A stretch of 64,000 nt of DNA from Caulobacter sp. FWC26 (GTDB lineage Bacteria; Pseudomonadota; Alphaproteobacteria; Caulobacterales; Caulobacteraceae): assembly GCF_002742645.2 (NCBI RefSeq), contig NZ_CP033875.1, positions 1,178,001 through 1,242,000 on the forward strand, in the 5' to 3' direction. This document shows positions 36,359 to 44,922 of this stretch, piece after piece. Below the pieces are notes generated by a model, which was not told the origin of the DNA, did not search any database, and worked only from the letters and a program-made list of their open reading frames with translations. A program made the translations under genes and the position numbers. Position 1 is the stretch's first letter. Each line of letters starts with the position of its first letter.

Positions 36359-36886
36359 TCAGCGCACCCCGGCCGCGTTGTCGCGCCGCACGCGGATCGA
36401 GGGCTGGGAGCCGATCTTCATCATATAGCTGCCCATCGCCGCCTTGCGGACCTCAACCGTGCTGCCGGGCTTGGGCGGCTTGCTGAGGATTTCCTGATCG
36501 ATTTGCCGCCAGACCGCGCCATCCTCAAGCGTCACGACGAGACGACCCTCGGCGTCCGTGCGCGCGGCCTTGACGACGGACTGAAGCTTTTCGGTCTCCG
36601 CCTTGTCGGCCCCGCGATCCAGGATCGACAGGGTTGGCAGGTCCAGGCCGAACGCCTGACGACGGGCGGCGCGGGCTGTCTGCTTGTCGATGATGATGAC
36701 CTCGCCGGTCTCTTGCGCCTTGGTCACTGACTGGGCGGCCTTGTCGTAGCAGGCCAGGCGCTCGCCGTCGGCCTTGATCGCGCTGCAGGCCTTCAACGCC
36801 TTGATCACATCGGGCTCAGGCCCGGACTGGGCCAAGGCGACGCCGGCCGACAGCGTCAGGAGCAGGACAAGGGCGGGACGCAGCAT
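36359..36886 (-). CDS. secreted protein of unknown function
   Basis: ATG 36886 is preferred because GTGAGGAAC lies 6 nt upstream; a GTG at 36901 would overlap the previous gene. The product (175 residues) has a Sec signal peptide (RPALVLLLTLSAGVALAQ), then CSAIKADGERLACYDKAA with two cysteines, a pattern seen in many alphaproteobacterial periplasmic proteins, and a C-terminal beta-rich part (RLVVTLEDGAVWRQIDQ, GSYMMKIGSQPSIRVRRD). 11 bp after the oxygenase gene, so the two form an operon. Function unknown. Confidence 0.8.
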   Translation of the reverse strand: MLRPALVLLLTLSAGVALAQSGPEPDVIKALKACSAIKADGERLACYDKAAQSVTKAQETGEVIIIDKQTARAARRQAFGLDLPTLSILDRGADKAETEKLQSVVKAARTDAEGRLVVTLEDGAVWRQIDQEILSKPPKPGSTVEVRKAAMGSYMMKIGSQPSIRVRRDNAAGVR

Positions 36887-36897
36887 GACAGTGTTCC

Positions 36898-37632
36898 TCA
36901 CGGATCGTCGTTCTTTCCACCCAGCAGCCAGCCGGTCAAGGACAGCCGCCTGGCCTCGGCGTAGCTGGCCACCTGGGCCACCGAGTGCGGCGTCGGCACC
37001 TTGAACAGGGTCAGCACGTTGAAGCCCGGCGCGAGGCCACGCGTCACGTCGCCGCCGGCGTCATGAAACAGCAGTTGACCGCCCCAGTCGGGTCGCCAGC
37101 GGCGGGTGAAGCCCAGGGTGAAGGCGGCCAGGCGGTGGTCCTTGCGGTGGCTGTCGTCATGCACGGTGAGGAAGTCGCCGGGACGATAATAGGACGCCTG
37201 GACTCGCACGCCGCTCACTTCGGGAGCGCCGATGATCTGACCGCCGAAGTCGAGGAAGGCGCGGCTCTCCAGGAACTCCGTCGCCCGGTGGATCGGCGCG
37301 GTCGGCGCGCGCGGATACTCGTCCTGCAGCGCGTAGGACATGTGAACGAACGAAAAGCCCCGGGCGGCGCGCTTGAGGGCGCATTGCAGGAACTGTCGCA
37401 CCTGCGCCTCGCCGAACTTCTTGATGACTTCCGGCGTGATGACCAGCGTTTCGGAGGCCTCGTCCGGGGCGGCGATGTTCCAGGTAAGTGACTCCATCAA
37501 CCCAGCGACGGCGTCGGCGTCTTGCGGCGTCAGGAAGACGGGAATCTGCACGTGGCCGTCACGCGCGAAACGCTCCGCCAGGGCGTCGATCGGCAGGTCG
37601 GTGTTGATTCTCAGCGGCGGGTGAAGGGGCAT
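36898..37632 (-). CDS. 2-oxoglutarate/Fe(II)-dependent oxygenase
   Basis: A 244-residue protein of the prolyl-4-hydroxylase-like 2OG-Fe(II) oxygenase class. The facial triad is visible as HDD in FLTVHDDSHRKDHRLAAFTL and the distal His in VPTPHSVAQV; the following Arg-containing strand (ARRLSLTGWLLGG) would bind 2-oxoglutarate, and FVHMSYALQDEYPRAP and RVQASYYRPGDF precede. Such enzymes hydroxylate peptides or small molecules. First gene of a two-gene operon and 586 bp from the divergent TonB receptor 2. Confidence 0.87.
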   Translation of the reverse strand: MPLHPPLRINTDLPIDALAERFARDGHVQIPVFLTPQDADAVAGLMESLTWNIAAPDEASETLVITPEVIKKFGEAQVRQFLQCALKRAARGFSFVHMSYALQDEYPRAPTAPIHRATEFLESRAFLDFGGQIIGAPEVSGVRVQASYYRPGDFLTVHDDSHRKDHRLAAFTLGFTRRWRPDWGGQLLFHDAGGDVTRGLAPGFNVLTLFKVPTPHSVAQVASYAEARRLSLTGWLLGGKNDDP

Positions 37633-38218
37633 CGGAGCTCGGATACGCGACGGAAAGGCGGGCTGCAGCCGCCCTGCGTCTATTCAAGCGTTGCTTCTGG
37701 CTGCGGCGCAACCGCGCGCCGATCAATCATTTCCCGATCGACGCGCTTCAAGGCCGAAACAGGTGTTTCAAGAGTAGCGCAGACCGCATAACGCCCTCTA
37801 GCACTGACACAACCGGTGGCGGCTGTTGGTGGGGCATGATTTTCCGGGCCAACACGCGGCGCCACAGTTGTCGGCGAAGGGCGGCCGATGGCGTCGAAGC
37901 GGGTCTACTGAGCGCAAATTGTCGCTCAGCCTACCGGCGCCGGTTAGATATTGTTCGATGTTTCCCGTCGGAAACGTACATGTAACGCCTATGCTTCTTG
38001 CCCGCCCGGGATTTCCTACCCTCGCCACGCCCGCGCGGACGCGAATGTGTCGCATTTGAGACACTGGTGCGAATTTCTTGCTACTCGGACACGCGCCGCC
38101 GTTGACCAATTCCGTTGGACAAAGCCTACCTGCGGCCAATGCCCGTTTCGTCACAGAACCGGGGGGGAGCGTTCGTCCCGTTCGGGCGGGATAACGCCGA
38201 AGCTTTTGGAGGTGGAAT
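37633..38218. other. 586-bp region upstream of TonB receptor 2
   Basis: Divergent space between an oxygenase gene and TonB receptor 2. It has an inverted repeat GTTTCC-CGTC-GGAAAC (37960-37975), a TTGACC element (38102-38107) that could be a -35 for the receptor, and GGAGGTGG (38208-38215) as its ribosome binding site. No convincing gene, although short frames exist; no further structure seen. Confidence 0.5.
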
Positions 38219-41140
38219 TTGTTGGGTTTTGTTAGCCGTCGAAAGAGCCTGTTGGCCTCTTCCATCCTGTGCGGCGTCATGCTGCCGGCCGCCGCTGCTT
38301 GGGCGCAACAGGCTGAAGAGCCCGCCCAGGTCGAAGAAATCGTCGTCACCGGTTCGCGCATCGCCCGCGCCGACCTGACCTCGTCGAGCCCCGTCGCCCA
38401 AGTCGGCGCGGTCGAACTCAAGAACTCTGGCGTCGTCAACACCGAAAACCTGCTGAACACCCTGCCGCAGGCGGTTCCGGGCATCACCTCGACCGTCAAC
38501 AACGGCAACAACGGCACCGCGACCGTCAACCTGCGTGGTCTGGGCTCGGCCCGCACGCTGGTGCTGGTTGACGGCAAGCGCCAAACCCCGACCACGTCTG
38601 ACGGCGTCGTCGACCTGAACCTGATCCCGACCGCCTTGATCAAGGGCATCGACGTCGTGTCGGGCGGTGGCTCGGCCGTTTACGGTTCGGACGCCATCTC
38701 GGGCGTCGTCAACTTCATCCTGAAGAAGGACTTCGAGGGTCTCGAGTTCTCGGCCGGTTACTCGGAAACCGACGGCGGCGAGGCGCCGATCTATTCGGCC
38801 GACCTGACGATGGGCGCCAACTTCGCTGATCGTAAGGGCAACGTCGTCCTGAGCCTCGGCTACAACAAGCGTGAAGCCCTGACCCAAGGTCAACGCGGCG
38901 GCATGCTGGCCACCGCCTGGGGCGACAATGCCGCCCGTAACGGCCTCGTGCCCTCGGGCTCGGGATCGATCGAGCCCGGCCGCGTCGACGCCTTCGTCGC
39001 CGGCCGCTTCGCCACCCTTCCGGGCGTGGCCAACAGCGCCGCGAACTCGGCCATCTTCACCAACAGCGGTGACGTCCGCCTCTACAACCAAGCGACCGAC
39101 ACCTACAACTTCGCGCCGGTCAACTACCTGCAGACCCCGCAAGAGCGTTACTCGGTCACCTCGCTGGCCAGCTACGAAATCAAGCCGGGCCTGACCGCCT
39201 ACGCCAAGGGCAACTTCGTCAACTCGAAGGTCGTGACTCAGCTGGCGCCCACCCCGGTCGGCAACCGCATCTTCCGCTTCACGCTGGACAACAACCCGTT
39301 CCTGACCGCAGCCGCAAAGACTGCGCTCAACAGCTTCGGCTCCAGCACCTCCTACTCGATCCCGGCGTCCAGCCCCTGGGTCACGGGCACCTACACGGAC
39401 GTCGACACCGACGGTGACGGCCTCTACGACACCGTTACCGGCGTGTTCAACAAGCGCCTGAGCGACGTAGGCCCGCGCGTCTCGAAGTACAACTTCTTCG
39501 GCTACCAGATGCAACTGGGCCTGAAGGGCGACATCGAGGCTATCAACGGTGGCTTCGACCTCTACTACCAGTACGGCGCCACCCACGGCAGCAACGCGCT
39601 GCTGGGCGACACCAGCCTGGCCCGCATCCAACAGGGCCTGCTGCTGAACGCCGCCGGCACCGCCTGCGCCGATCCGTCGGGCGGCTGCGTCCCGGTGAAC
39701 ATCTTCGGCAACGGCACCATGTCGGCCGCCGCCGCGAACTTCATCAAGACGCGCATCAACTCGTCGCAGGACTACAAGCAGCAGTTCGGCGGCTTCACCA
39801 TCAACGGTGACACGGCCAACCAGTTCTCGCTGCCGGCCGGTCCGATCGGCTTCGCCGTGGGCTTCGAATATCGCGCCGAAGAGTTCGACTTCAACCCCAG
39901 CCAAGACCTGGCCACGGGCAACCTGACCGGCTTCAACGCCAGCCCGGCCGTCGCCGGTCGCTTCGACGTGTACGAAGGCTACGCCGAAGTGCTGGTCCCG
40001 CTGTTGAAGGACCTGCCGCTGGTCAAGTCTCTGGACCTGGAACTGGCCGGCCGTACGTCGGACTACACCGGGCAGCCGAAGGCCGTTCAGACCTACAAGG
40101 TCGCCGGCAACTGGAAGGTCTTCGATGACCTGATGCTCCGCGCCTCGTACAACAAGGCGATCCGCGCTCCGTCGGTCAACGAACTGTTCTCGCCGCAAGG
40201 CAACAGCTTCCCGACCTCGACTGACCCGTGCTCGGCGCGTGGCGCTCCGACCGCCGCGATCCGTCAGGCCTGCATCAACTCGGGCGTGGCGGCGAGCGTC
40301 GTCGGCGTGATCAACGCCAACCAGCAGACCCAGACGCTGTCGGGCGGTAACCCGAACCTGCGTCCGGAAGAGGGCAAGACCCTCACGGCCGGCTTCGTGT
40401 ACACCCCGTCGTGGCTGTCGGGCTTCTCGGTCACGGGTGACTACTTCGATATCGAAATCACCGACGCGATCGCCAGCTTCGGCGGCAGCACCGCGAACGT
40501 GATGAACGTCTGCTACGGTCCGCTGGTCAACGGCAACCCGAGCTCGCCGTACTGCCAAGCGATCGTTCGCTTGGCTAACGGCTCGATCGACTACGTCTCG
40601 CTGACCGCGAAGAACGTCGCCACCGTCAAGACCTCGGGCTTCGACATCGGCGTCACCTACCGCACGACCATGGAACAACTGGGTCTGCCGGACTGGGGTT
40701 CGCTGGCGTTCCGCTCGCTGTACACCAACACCTGGGAGCGCACGACGATCCCGGATGAGGTGTCGACCCCGATCAAGTGCGCCGACAAGTTCGGTACGCG
40801 CTGCAGCAACCCGACTCCGCGCCACAAGCTGCGTTCGACCATGAACTGGAAGATGAACCAGTTCGGCCTGAACGTGGTGTGGAGCTACCTCGACGACGTT
40901 AAGGACGACAATCCGGGCGCCCTCTACACCGTCGAGCGTATCGGCGCGAAGAACTACTGGGATCTGTCGGGCGACTGGAGCGTCAACGACAACCTGGCCT
41001 TCACGGCTGGCGTGCGTAACCTGACGCAAGAAGCCTATCCGATCCTGGGCGGCAACGCCTCGCCGTCGAACAGCGGCTACCCCGCCGCCTACGACGTGCT
41101 GGGCCGGACGTTCTTCCTGAACGCCCGCCTGCGCTACTAA
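38219..41140 (+). CDS. TonB-dependent receptor 2
   Basis: No ATG exists before the signal peptide; translation must begin at TTG 38219 (or TTG 38222), both placed well behind GGAGGTGG. The 973-residue product has a signal peptide (RRKSLLASSILCGVMLPAAAAWA), TonB box VEEIVVTGSRIARADL, plug (NTENLLNTLPQAVPGI, VNLRGLGSARTLVLVDGKRQ, SAVYGSDAISGVVNFILKKD) and barrel ending RTFFLNARLRY. This group of receptors, with LRGLG...RTLVLVDG, often imports peptides, sugars or vitamins. Both flanks carry 2OG-Fe(II) oxygenase genes. Substrate unknown. Confidence 0.93.
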   Translation: MLGFVSRRKSLLASSILCGVMLPAAAAWAQQAEEPAQVEEIVVTGSRIARADLTSSSPVAQVGAVELKNSGVVNTENLLNTLPQAVPGITSTVNNGNNGTATVNLRGLGSARTLVLVDGKRQTPTTSDGVVDLNLIPTALIKGIDVVSGGGSAVYGSDAISGVVNFILKKDFEGLEFSAGYSETDGGEAPIYSADLTMGANFADRKGNVVLSLGYNKREALTQGQRGGMLATAWGDNAARNGLVPSGSGSIEPGRVDAFVAGRFATLPGVANSAANSAIFTNSGDVRLYNQATDTYNFAPVNYLQTPQERYSVTSLASYEIKPGLTAYAKGNFVNSKVVTQLAPTPVGNRIFRFTLDNNPFLTAAAKTALNSFGSSTSYSIPASSPWVTGTYTDVDTDGDGLYDTVTGVFNKRLSDVGPRVSKYNFFGYQMQLGLKGDIEAINGGFDLYYQYGATHGSNALLGDTSLARIQQGLLLNAAGTACADPSGGCVPVNIFGNGTMSAAAANFIKTRINSSQDYKQQFGGFTINGDTANQFSLPAGPIGFAVGFEYRAEEFDFNPSQDLATGNLTGFNASPAVAGRFDVYEGYAEVLVPLLKDLPLVKSLDLELAGRTSDYTGQPKAVQTYKVAGNWKVFDDLMLRASYNKAIRAPSVNELFSPQGNSFPTSTDPCSARGAPTAAIRQACINSGVAASVVGVINANQQTQTLSGGNPNLRPEEGKTLTAGFVYTPSWLSGFSVTGDYFDIEITDAIASFGGSTANVMNVCYGPLVNGNPSSPYCQAIVRLANGSIDYVSLTAKNVATVKTSGFDIGVTYRTTMEQLGLPDWGSLAFRSLYTNTWERTTIPDEVSTPIKCADKFGTRCSNPTPRHKLRSTMNWKMNQFGLNVVWSYLDDVKDDNPGALYTVERIGAKNYWDLSGDWSVNDNLAFTAGVRNLTQEAYPILGGNASPSNSGYPAAYDVLGRTFFLNARLRY

Positions 41141-41188
41141 TCGAGGCGTCCCCGCCGTTTCGGCGGCGGGGAACCCTGATTTCGAAGG

Positions 41189-41221
41189 CCCGCCTCAAGC
41201 GATTGAGGCGGGTTTTCTTTT
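41189..41221 (+). terminator. intrinsic terminator of TonB receptor 2
   Basis: Perfect 10-bp stem CCCGCCTCAA / TTGAGGCGGG with GCGA loop, followed by TTTTCTTTT. A second GC stem (CCCCGCCG/CGGCGGGG) lies between it and the stop codon. Confidence 0.92.
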
Positions 41222-41238
41222 GGGCGATGGCTTGCGCC

Positions 41239-42732
41239 TCAGCGCGGAACGACGTCGAAGGCGATCGTCAGGCGGTGGTCGGCCTCGGTGAACGGCTGGG
41301 TGCCGTGCCACAGGCACGAGGGGAACAGGGCCAGGGTCCCGCGCTCGGGCTTGATGAAGTGCTCGGCCTCGAGCGTCGGCCGCGTCAGACACCCCGGACG
41401 GCCAAAGCGGAGCCAGCCGGCGCGCGTGGTCTCATCGTCAAACCGGCCCGGCAAATCCAGATAGAAGGCCGACGAGATCCAGCCGCGCGGATGGACGTGG
41501 TCAGCATGGAAGCCCTCCGACCGCAGCCGCACAGACCAGCCGCCCGCGAAGGCGAAGTCGGATGACCGCCGTCGACGGATCGGGTCCTCGCCCGGGCCAA
41601 GCGCCTCCACATACCGCGCCACCGCCTTGCGCGCCGAGGCGAAGAAAGCCTGCACCAGCGGATCGCGCGAGCGGTCCAGCGACGGAACCTGGCTGCCGCC
41701 CCGCAGCGATTGGTTCAGCGGGTGGGTCTTCAGGTCGTGCAGTTGCAGCATCCGGTCGCGCAGGGCGTCGAGGAAGGCGTCGAGGCTCTCCCAGCCGTCC
41801 GGGGTATCGAGCTTGTCAGTGCGCACCAGGGCCGCGTAGTCGCGGAAAAGACCGCCGCGCGGGTCGCCGGTGATCCGCCAGGCGGTGTTGCGTAGCACCA
41901 GGGCGTACTGATCGTCGGGCGCCGCCGCGACCAGGGACTCGGCTACCTGTGCGGCGGCGTCGGCGTCGCCGTGGGCCAGCAGGGCTTCGCACAGGACGGT
42001 CTGGCTCTCCGGCGCGGCCGGCGCCAGGCGCGCGGCCTCCCGGGCCTGGGACAGCATCCGCGCGGGGTCGCCCACCGCGCCCGCCGCGCGCGCCGCCGCG
42101 ATCCTTAACCCCAAGTCGCCAGGCGCGCGGGCCAGGGCATCCTCCAGCGTCGCGTCGGCCCCGGCGTGGTCGCCCGCGAAGGTCAGGACATTGCTTCGGA
42201 TCGTCCACAGATTGGCGTCAGCGGGATGTCGGGCGAGGGCTCGGTCAAGCCCCCCGAGCGCGACCTCGGCGCGGCCCGAGCGCATCCAGCGCAACTGGGC
42301 GAGGTTCAGGTGGACGGCGGCGTCGTTCGGGCGCGCGGCCAGAGCCCGTTCGAACGTCGCTTCGGCCTCGTCATAGCGATGCAGCGCCTGCAGCGCCTTG
42401 CCCAAAACGAGTCGCACCTCGGGGACGTCCAGGCCCAGAGCGATGGTCTTGCGGGCCGCGCCCTCGGCTTCGTCGTCCAGAGACAGATCGCCCAGCGTGG
42501 CGGCCAGATTGTACCAGGCGAAGCGGTCGCCGGGCGCTCGAGCCACGGCGCGGCGGTTGAACGCCAGGGCCTCGTCGGTCCGGCCTAAGGCCTTCAGCGC
42601 CGCCGCGTGGACCATCAACAGACCGGGCGAGGCCTGGGGCAGGGCGGCGGGGGGCGTGGTCAGCCTCAGGGCGTCGGCGGCCCGCCCGTTGTCGACGAGC
42701 GTCCAGGCCTGGTTGGTGACGAGATCGGTCAT
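41239..42732 (-). CDS. TPR protein with C-terminal 2OG-Fe(II) oxygenase domain
   Basis: The start at ATG 42732 gives 497 residues; farther upstream codons add an Arg-rich non-conserved tail. The first ~280 residues are TPR repeats (e.g. ALGRTDEALAFNRRAVARAP, ALHRYDEAEATFERALAARP, AVHLNLAQLRWMRSGRAEVA). The C-terminal ~210 residues match the putative 2OG-Fe(II) oxygenase family found behind TPRs: FHADHVHPRGWISSAFYLDL supplies HxD-like ligands, LALFPSCLWHGTQPF the distal His, and HRLTIAFDVVPR the 2OG-binding Arg. It probably hydroxylates a protein or peptide. Convergent with TonB receptor 2 and second oxygenase next to it. Confidence 0.85.
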   Translation of the reverse strand: MTDLVTNQAWTLVDNGRAADALRLTTPPAALPQASPGLLMVHAAALKALGRTDEALAFNRRAVARAPGDRFAWYNLAATLGDLSLDDEAEGAARKTIALGLDVPEVRLVLGKALQALHRYDEAEATFERALAARPNDAAVHLNLAQLRWMRSGRAEVALGGLDRALARHPADANLWTIRSNVLTFAGDHAGADATLEDALARAPGDLGLRIAAARAAGAVGDPARMLSQAREAARLAPAAPESQTVLCEALLAHGDADAAAQVAESLVAAAPDDQYALVLRNTAWRITGDPRGGLFRDYAALVRTDKLDTPDGWESLDAFLDALRDRMLQLHDLKTHPLNQSLRGGSQVPSLDRSRDPLVQAFFASARKAVARYVEALGPGEDPIRRRRSSDFAFAGGWSVRLRSEGFHADHVHPRGWISSAFYLDLPGRFDDETTRAGWLRFGRPGCLTRPTLEAEHFIKPERGTLALFPSCLWHGTQPFTEADHRLTIAFDVVPR

Positions 42733-42847
42733 GGCGCGCCGCAGTTTGTATCGTTCCAGTCTTTGGCGCTCTCGGCGGCGGACCACAACCGCCAAGGCGC
42801 GTAAATTCCCCGAGGACCGTCTGGCGAGCGCCTGCTATGGCATGGCC

Positions 42848-43549
42848 ATGAGCACGATCACGACCGTCGGCGTCGACGCCGACGACACCCTGTGGCACTG
42901 CGAGAGCCTGTTCCGCCTGTCCCACGCCCGCTTTCTGGAACTGTTGTCCGAGCACGGCGACCCCGAGAAGATCGAGGCCCAACTGACGGCCGTCGAGAAG
43001 CGCAATCTTCGGGTCTACGGCTACGGGGCCAAGGGCTTCACCCTGTCGATGATCGAGACCGCGCTGGAGGTCACCGACGGTCAGGTCGACACTCGCGTGA
43101 TCCGCGAAATCCTGGCCGTCGGCCGCGAGATGCTGACCGAGCCGATCGAGCCGCTGCCGGGCGTCGAGAACGCGCTCTCGGCGCTGTCTGACCGCTATCG
43201 CCTGATCCTGATCACCAAGGGCGACTTGCTGCACCAAGAGCAGAAGCTGGCTTCGTCGGGCCTGGGCGATTACTTCGTCGCCGTCGAGATCGTGTCCGAG
43301 AAGGACGCCAGCACCTACCGCCGGGTCTTCGACCGCTACGGCACGGGCCCCGAGCAGGCGGTGATGGCGGGCAACTCGATGCGCTCGGACATCCTGCCGG
43401 CGCTGGAGGCCGGCTGCTGGGGCGCCTTGATCCCGTACCCGCTGGTCTGGTCCCACGAGGCCGCCGAGGCGCCCGTGGGGCATGAGCGGTATGTGGAACT
43501 GGGCAGCATCAGCGAACTGCCGACGTGGGTGGAGGGTATTTCGCGCTAA
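42848..43549 (+). CDS. HAD superfamily hydrolase
   Basis: ATG 42848 (or ATG 42842) gives a 233-residue HAD phosphatase. Motif I VGVDADDTLWH, motif II LILITKGD, motif III Lys in VSEKD, motif IV MAGNSMRSDILPALEAG. A helical cap (residues about 18-95) marks a subclass I enzyme such as a phosphoglycolate- or sugar-phosphatase-like protein. It is divergent from the TPR-oxygenase gene with 115 bp between starts and convergent with the acyltransferase. Substrate unknown. Confidence 0.9.
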   Translation: MSTITTVGVDADDTLWHCESLFRLSHARFLELLSEHGDPEKIEAQLTAVEKRNLRVYGYGAKGFTLSMIETALEVTDGQVDTRVIREILAVGREMLTEPIEPLPGVENALSALSDRYRLILITKGDLLHQEQKLASSGLGDYFVAVEIVSEKDASTYRRVFDRYGTGPEQAVMAGNSMRSDILPALEAGCWGALIPYPLVWSHEAAEAPVGHERYVELGSISELPTWVEGISR

Positions 43550-43666
43550 AGCGCCCCCTCCGTCACGCGGCTACGCCGCGCGCCACCTCCCCCGCAAGCG
43601 GGGCAGGAGGGTGTCATCCTCCCCCGCGGAGCGGGGGAGGTGGCCCGGAGGGCCGGAGGGGGCGCT
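43550..43666. repeat. palindromic intergenic repeat, family B copy 1
   Basis: Outer arms AGCGCCCCCTCCG / CGGAGGGGGCGCT (13 bp, perfect) flank two inner stems of CCTCCCCCGC/GCGGGGGAGG type (ACCTCCCCCGC, CCTCCCCCGCGGAGCGGGGG). It fills exactly the gap between the TAA of the HAD gene and the TGA of the acyltransferase gene, and probably terminates both transcripts. Confidence 0.9.
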
Positions 43667-44748
43667 CAAGCCCGCTTCTTCCCCAGCTTCGCCAGCCAGT
43701 CCCGCGCCGGGCGTTCGAAGAACACCAGCGACAGATAGGCGATCGGGAACAGGGCCACGACCCAGAACAGCACCCACAGGCGCATCAGGTCGCCGTTCAG
43801 GTTCCACATCCCCAGGCCCACCCAGGCCAGGCCCATCTTCAGGGCGATGGGGTGCAGGAGGTAGAGGCTGAACGACAGCTGCGCCCACGGCGCCAGGCGC
43901 TGGCTGACTCCGCCCTGCGCGCCCTTGGCGTCGGCCGCCACGCCCAGCAGGCCGATGGCGTAAACGACGAACAGCAGGATCGTCCGCTCCACGCCGGCCC
44001 ACGAGGCGATCAGGTAAGCGCCCAGCAGCGGCCACATCAGGAGGTTCGGACGCGGGATCTTCGCCAGCCGGTCGCGCAATTGGAAGGCGGCCATGCCGAT
44101 CAGGAAGCCGGGGACCGCGCGCAGCACGCCATAGTCCCAGGTCCACTGGTGAAAGGGCCGATCGCCATGGGGCGTCTGCAGCATCACGACGATCGAGGCC
44201 AGGGCCACCGCCAGGGTCACCCATGGTCCGCGCGCGGTGAGCAGGAAGATCAGCGGCAGGGCTAGGTACATCCCCATCTCGGCGCTGATCGCCCAGCTGA
44301 CAAAGTTCCAGGTCTGCGAATGGCAGACGCCCCAGGCGTGGATGAAGACGATGTTGGGGACGATGCAGGACACGTCGTAGCGGCGCGGGTCGCGGTCCTG
44401 GATCCAGCCTGCGGCGCCGGCGGCGGCCACGGCGATGAAGACCAGCATGGTCGCCCAGTGCAGCGGCCCCAGCCGCGCCACCCGCTTCTGGATGAAGTCG
44501 CGATATTTGGCGAAGCTGGTCAGGCGGCCGGTATAGATCGCCGCCATCACGTAGCCGGAGATGAAGAAGAACAAGTCGACGATCAGGCTGAACGTCTTGA
44601 TCGTATCGTCCGCCCACTGCCACTGGCCGTCCAGGTTGATGAAGCGGTTGAAGTGGAACACCACGATCATCACCGCCCCAACGATGCGCAGGGCGTCCAG
44701 ATGCAGCATCTGGTCGGAATCGGGTTGGAGCGGGGGGAGCTTGGGCAT
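43666..44748 (-). CDS. acyltransferase family 3 (OafA/NodX-like) membrane protein
   Basis: ATG 44748 gives 360 residues with about ten membrane helices. Conserved features of the acyltransferase 3 family: LDALRIVGAVMIVVFHFNRF (helix 1 with the essential His), FFFISGYVMA, ARLGPLHW with Arg, FVSWAISAEMGMYLALPL, and LSFSLYLLHPIAL near the end. It transfers an acyl group, often acetyl, to a surface carbohydrate from the inner membrane. No polysaccharide genes adjoin it, so the target is unknown. Followed by the family B repeat. Confidence 0.9.
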   Translation of the reverse strand: MPKLPPLQPDSDQMLHLDALRIVGAVMIVVFHFNRFINLDGQWQWADDTIKTFSLIVDLFFFISGYVMAAIYTGRLTSFAKYRDFIQKRVARLGPLHWATMLVFIAVAAAGAAGWIQDRDPRRYDVSCIVPNIVFIHAWGVCHSQTWNFVSWAISAEMGMYLALPLIFLLTARGPWVTLAVALASIVVMLQTPHGDRPFHQWTWDYGVLRAVPGFLIGMAAFQLRDRLAKIPRPNLLMWPLLGAYLIASWAGVERTILLFVVYAIGLLGVAADAKGAQGGVSQRLAPWAQLSFSLYLLHPIALKMGLAWVGLGMWNLNGDLMRLWVLFWVVALFPIAYLSLVFFERPARDWLAKLGKKRA

Positions 44749-44804
44749 GGCGGAGTGGTGGGGCCGACCCTCTCCGTGGTCAAGTTGCCCCTTGTCCAAA
44801 ATGT

Positions 44805-44907
44805 TGTCATCCCGGCCTTAGCGTAGCGGAGAGCCGGGACCCAGGGGCGACCGCAGTGCGCCGGCCCCTGGGTCCCGGATCGGCCCTACGGGCCGTCCGG
44901 GATGACA
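44805..44907. repeat. palindromic intergenic repeat, family A copy 2
   Basis: Outer arms TGTCATCCCGG / CCGGGATGACA and inner arms CCGGGACCCAGGGGC / GCCCCTGGGTCCCGG, all identical to the copy at 14589-14702. It lies between the acyltransferase start and the GntR gene end. Confidence 0.9.
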
Positions 44908-44922
44908 CCCGTTGGAAAACCT

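Noticed and set aside
37798..38649. Minus-strand frame reading from the receptor's 5' end into the intergenic region
   Set aside because: Overlaps the start of TonB receptor 2 on the opposite strand, no motif and no ribosome binding site.
38126..41029. Very long antisense open frame (about 967 codons) opposite TonB receptor 2
   Set aside because: It is the reverse of a high-GC gene with strong codon bias; the product is a His/Arg/Gly/Val-rich low-complexity string without motifs, while the sense frame has signal peptide, TonB box and plug.
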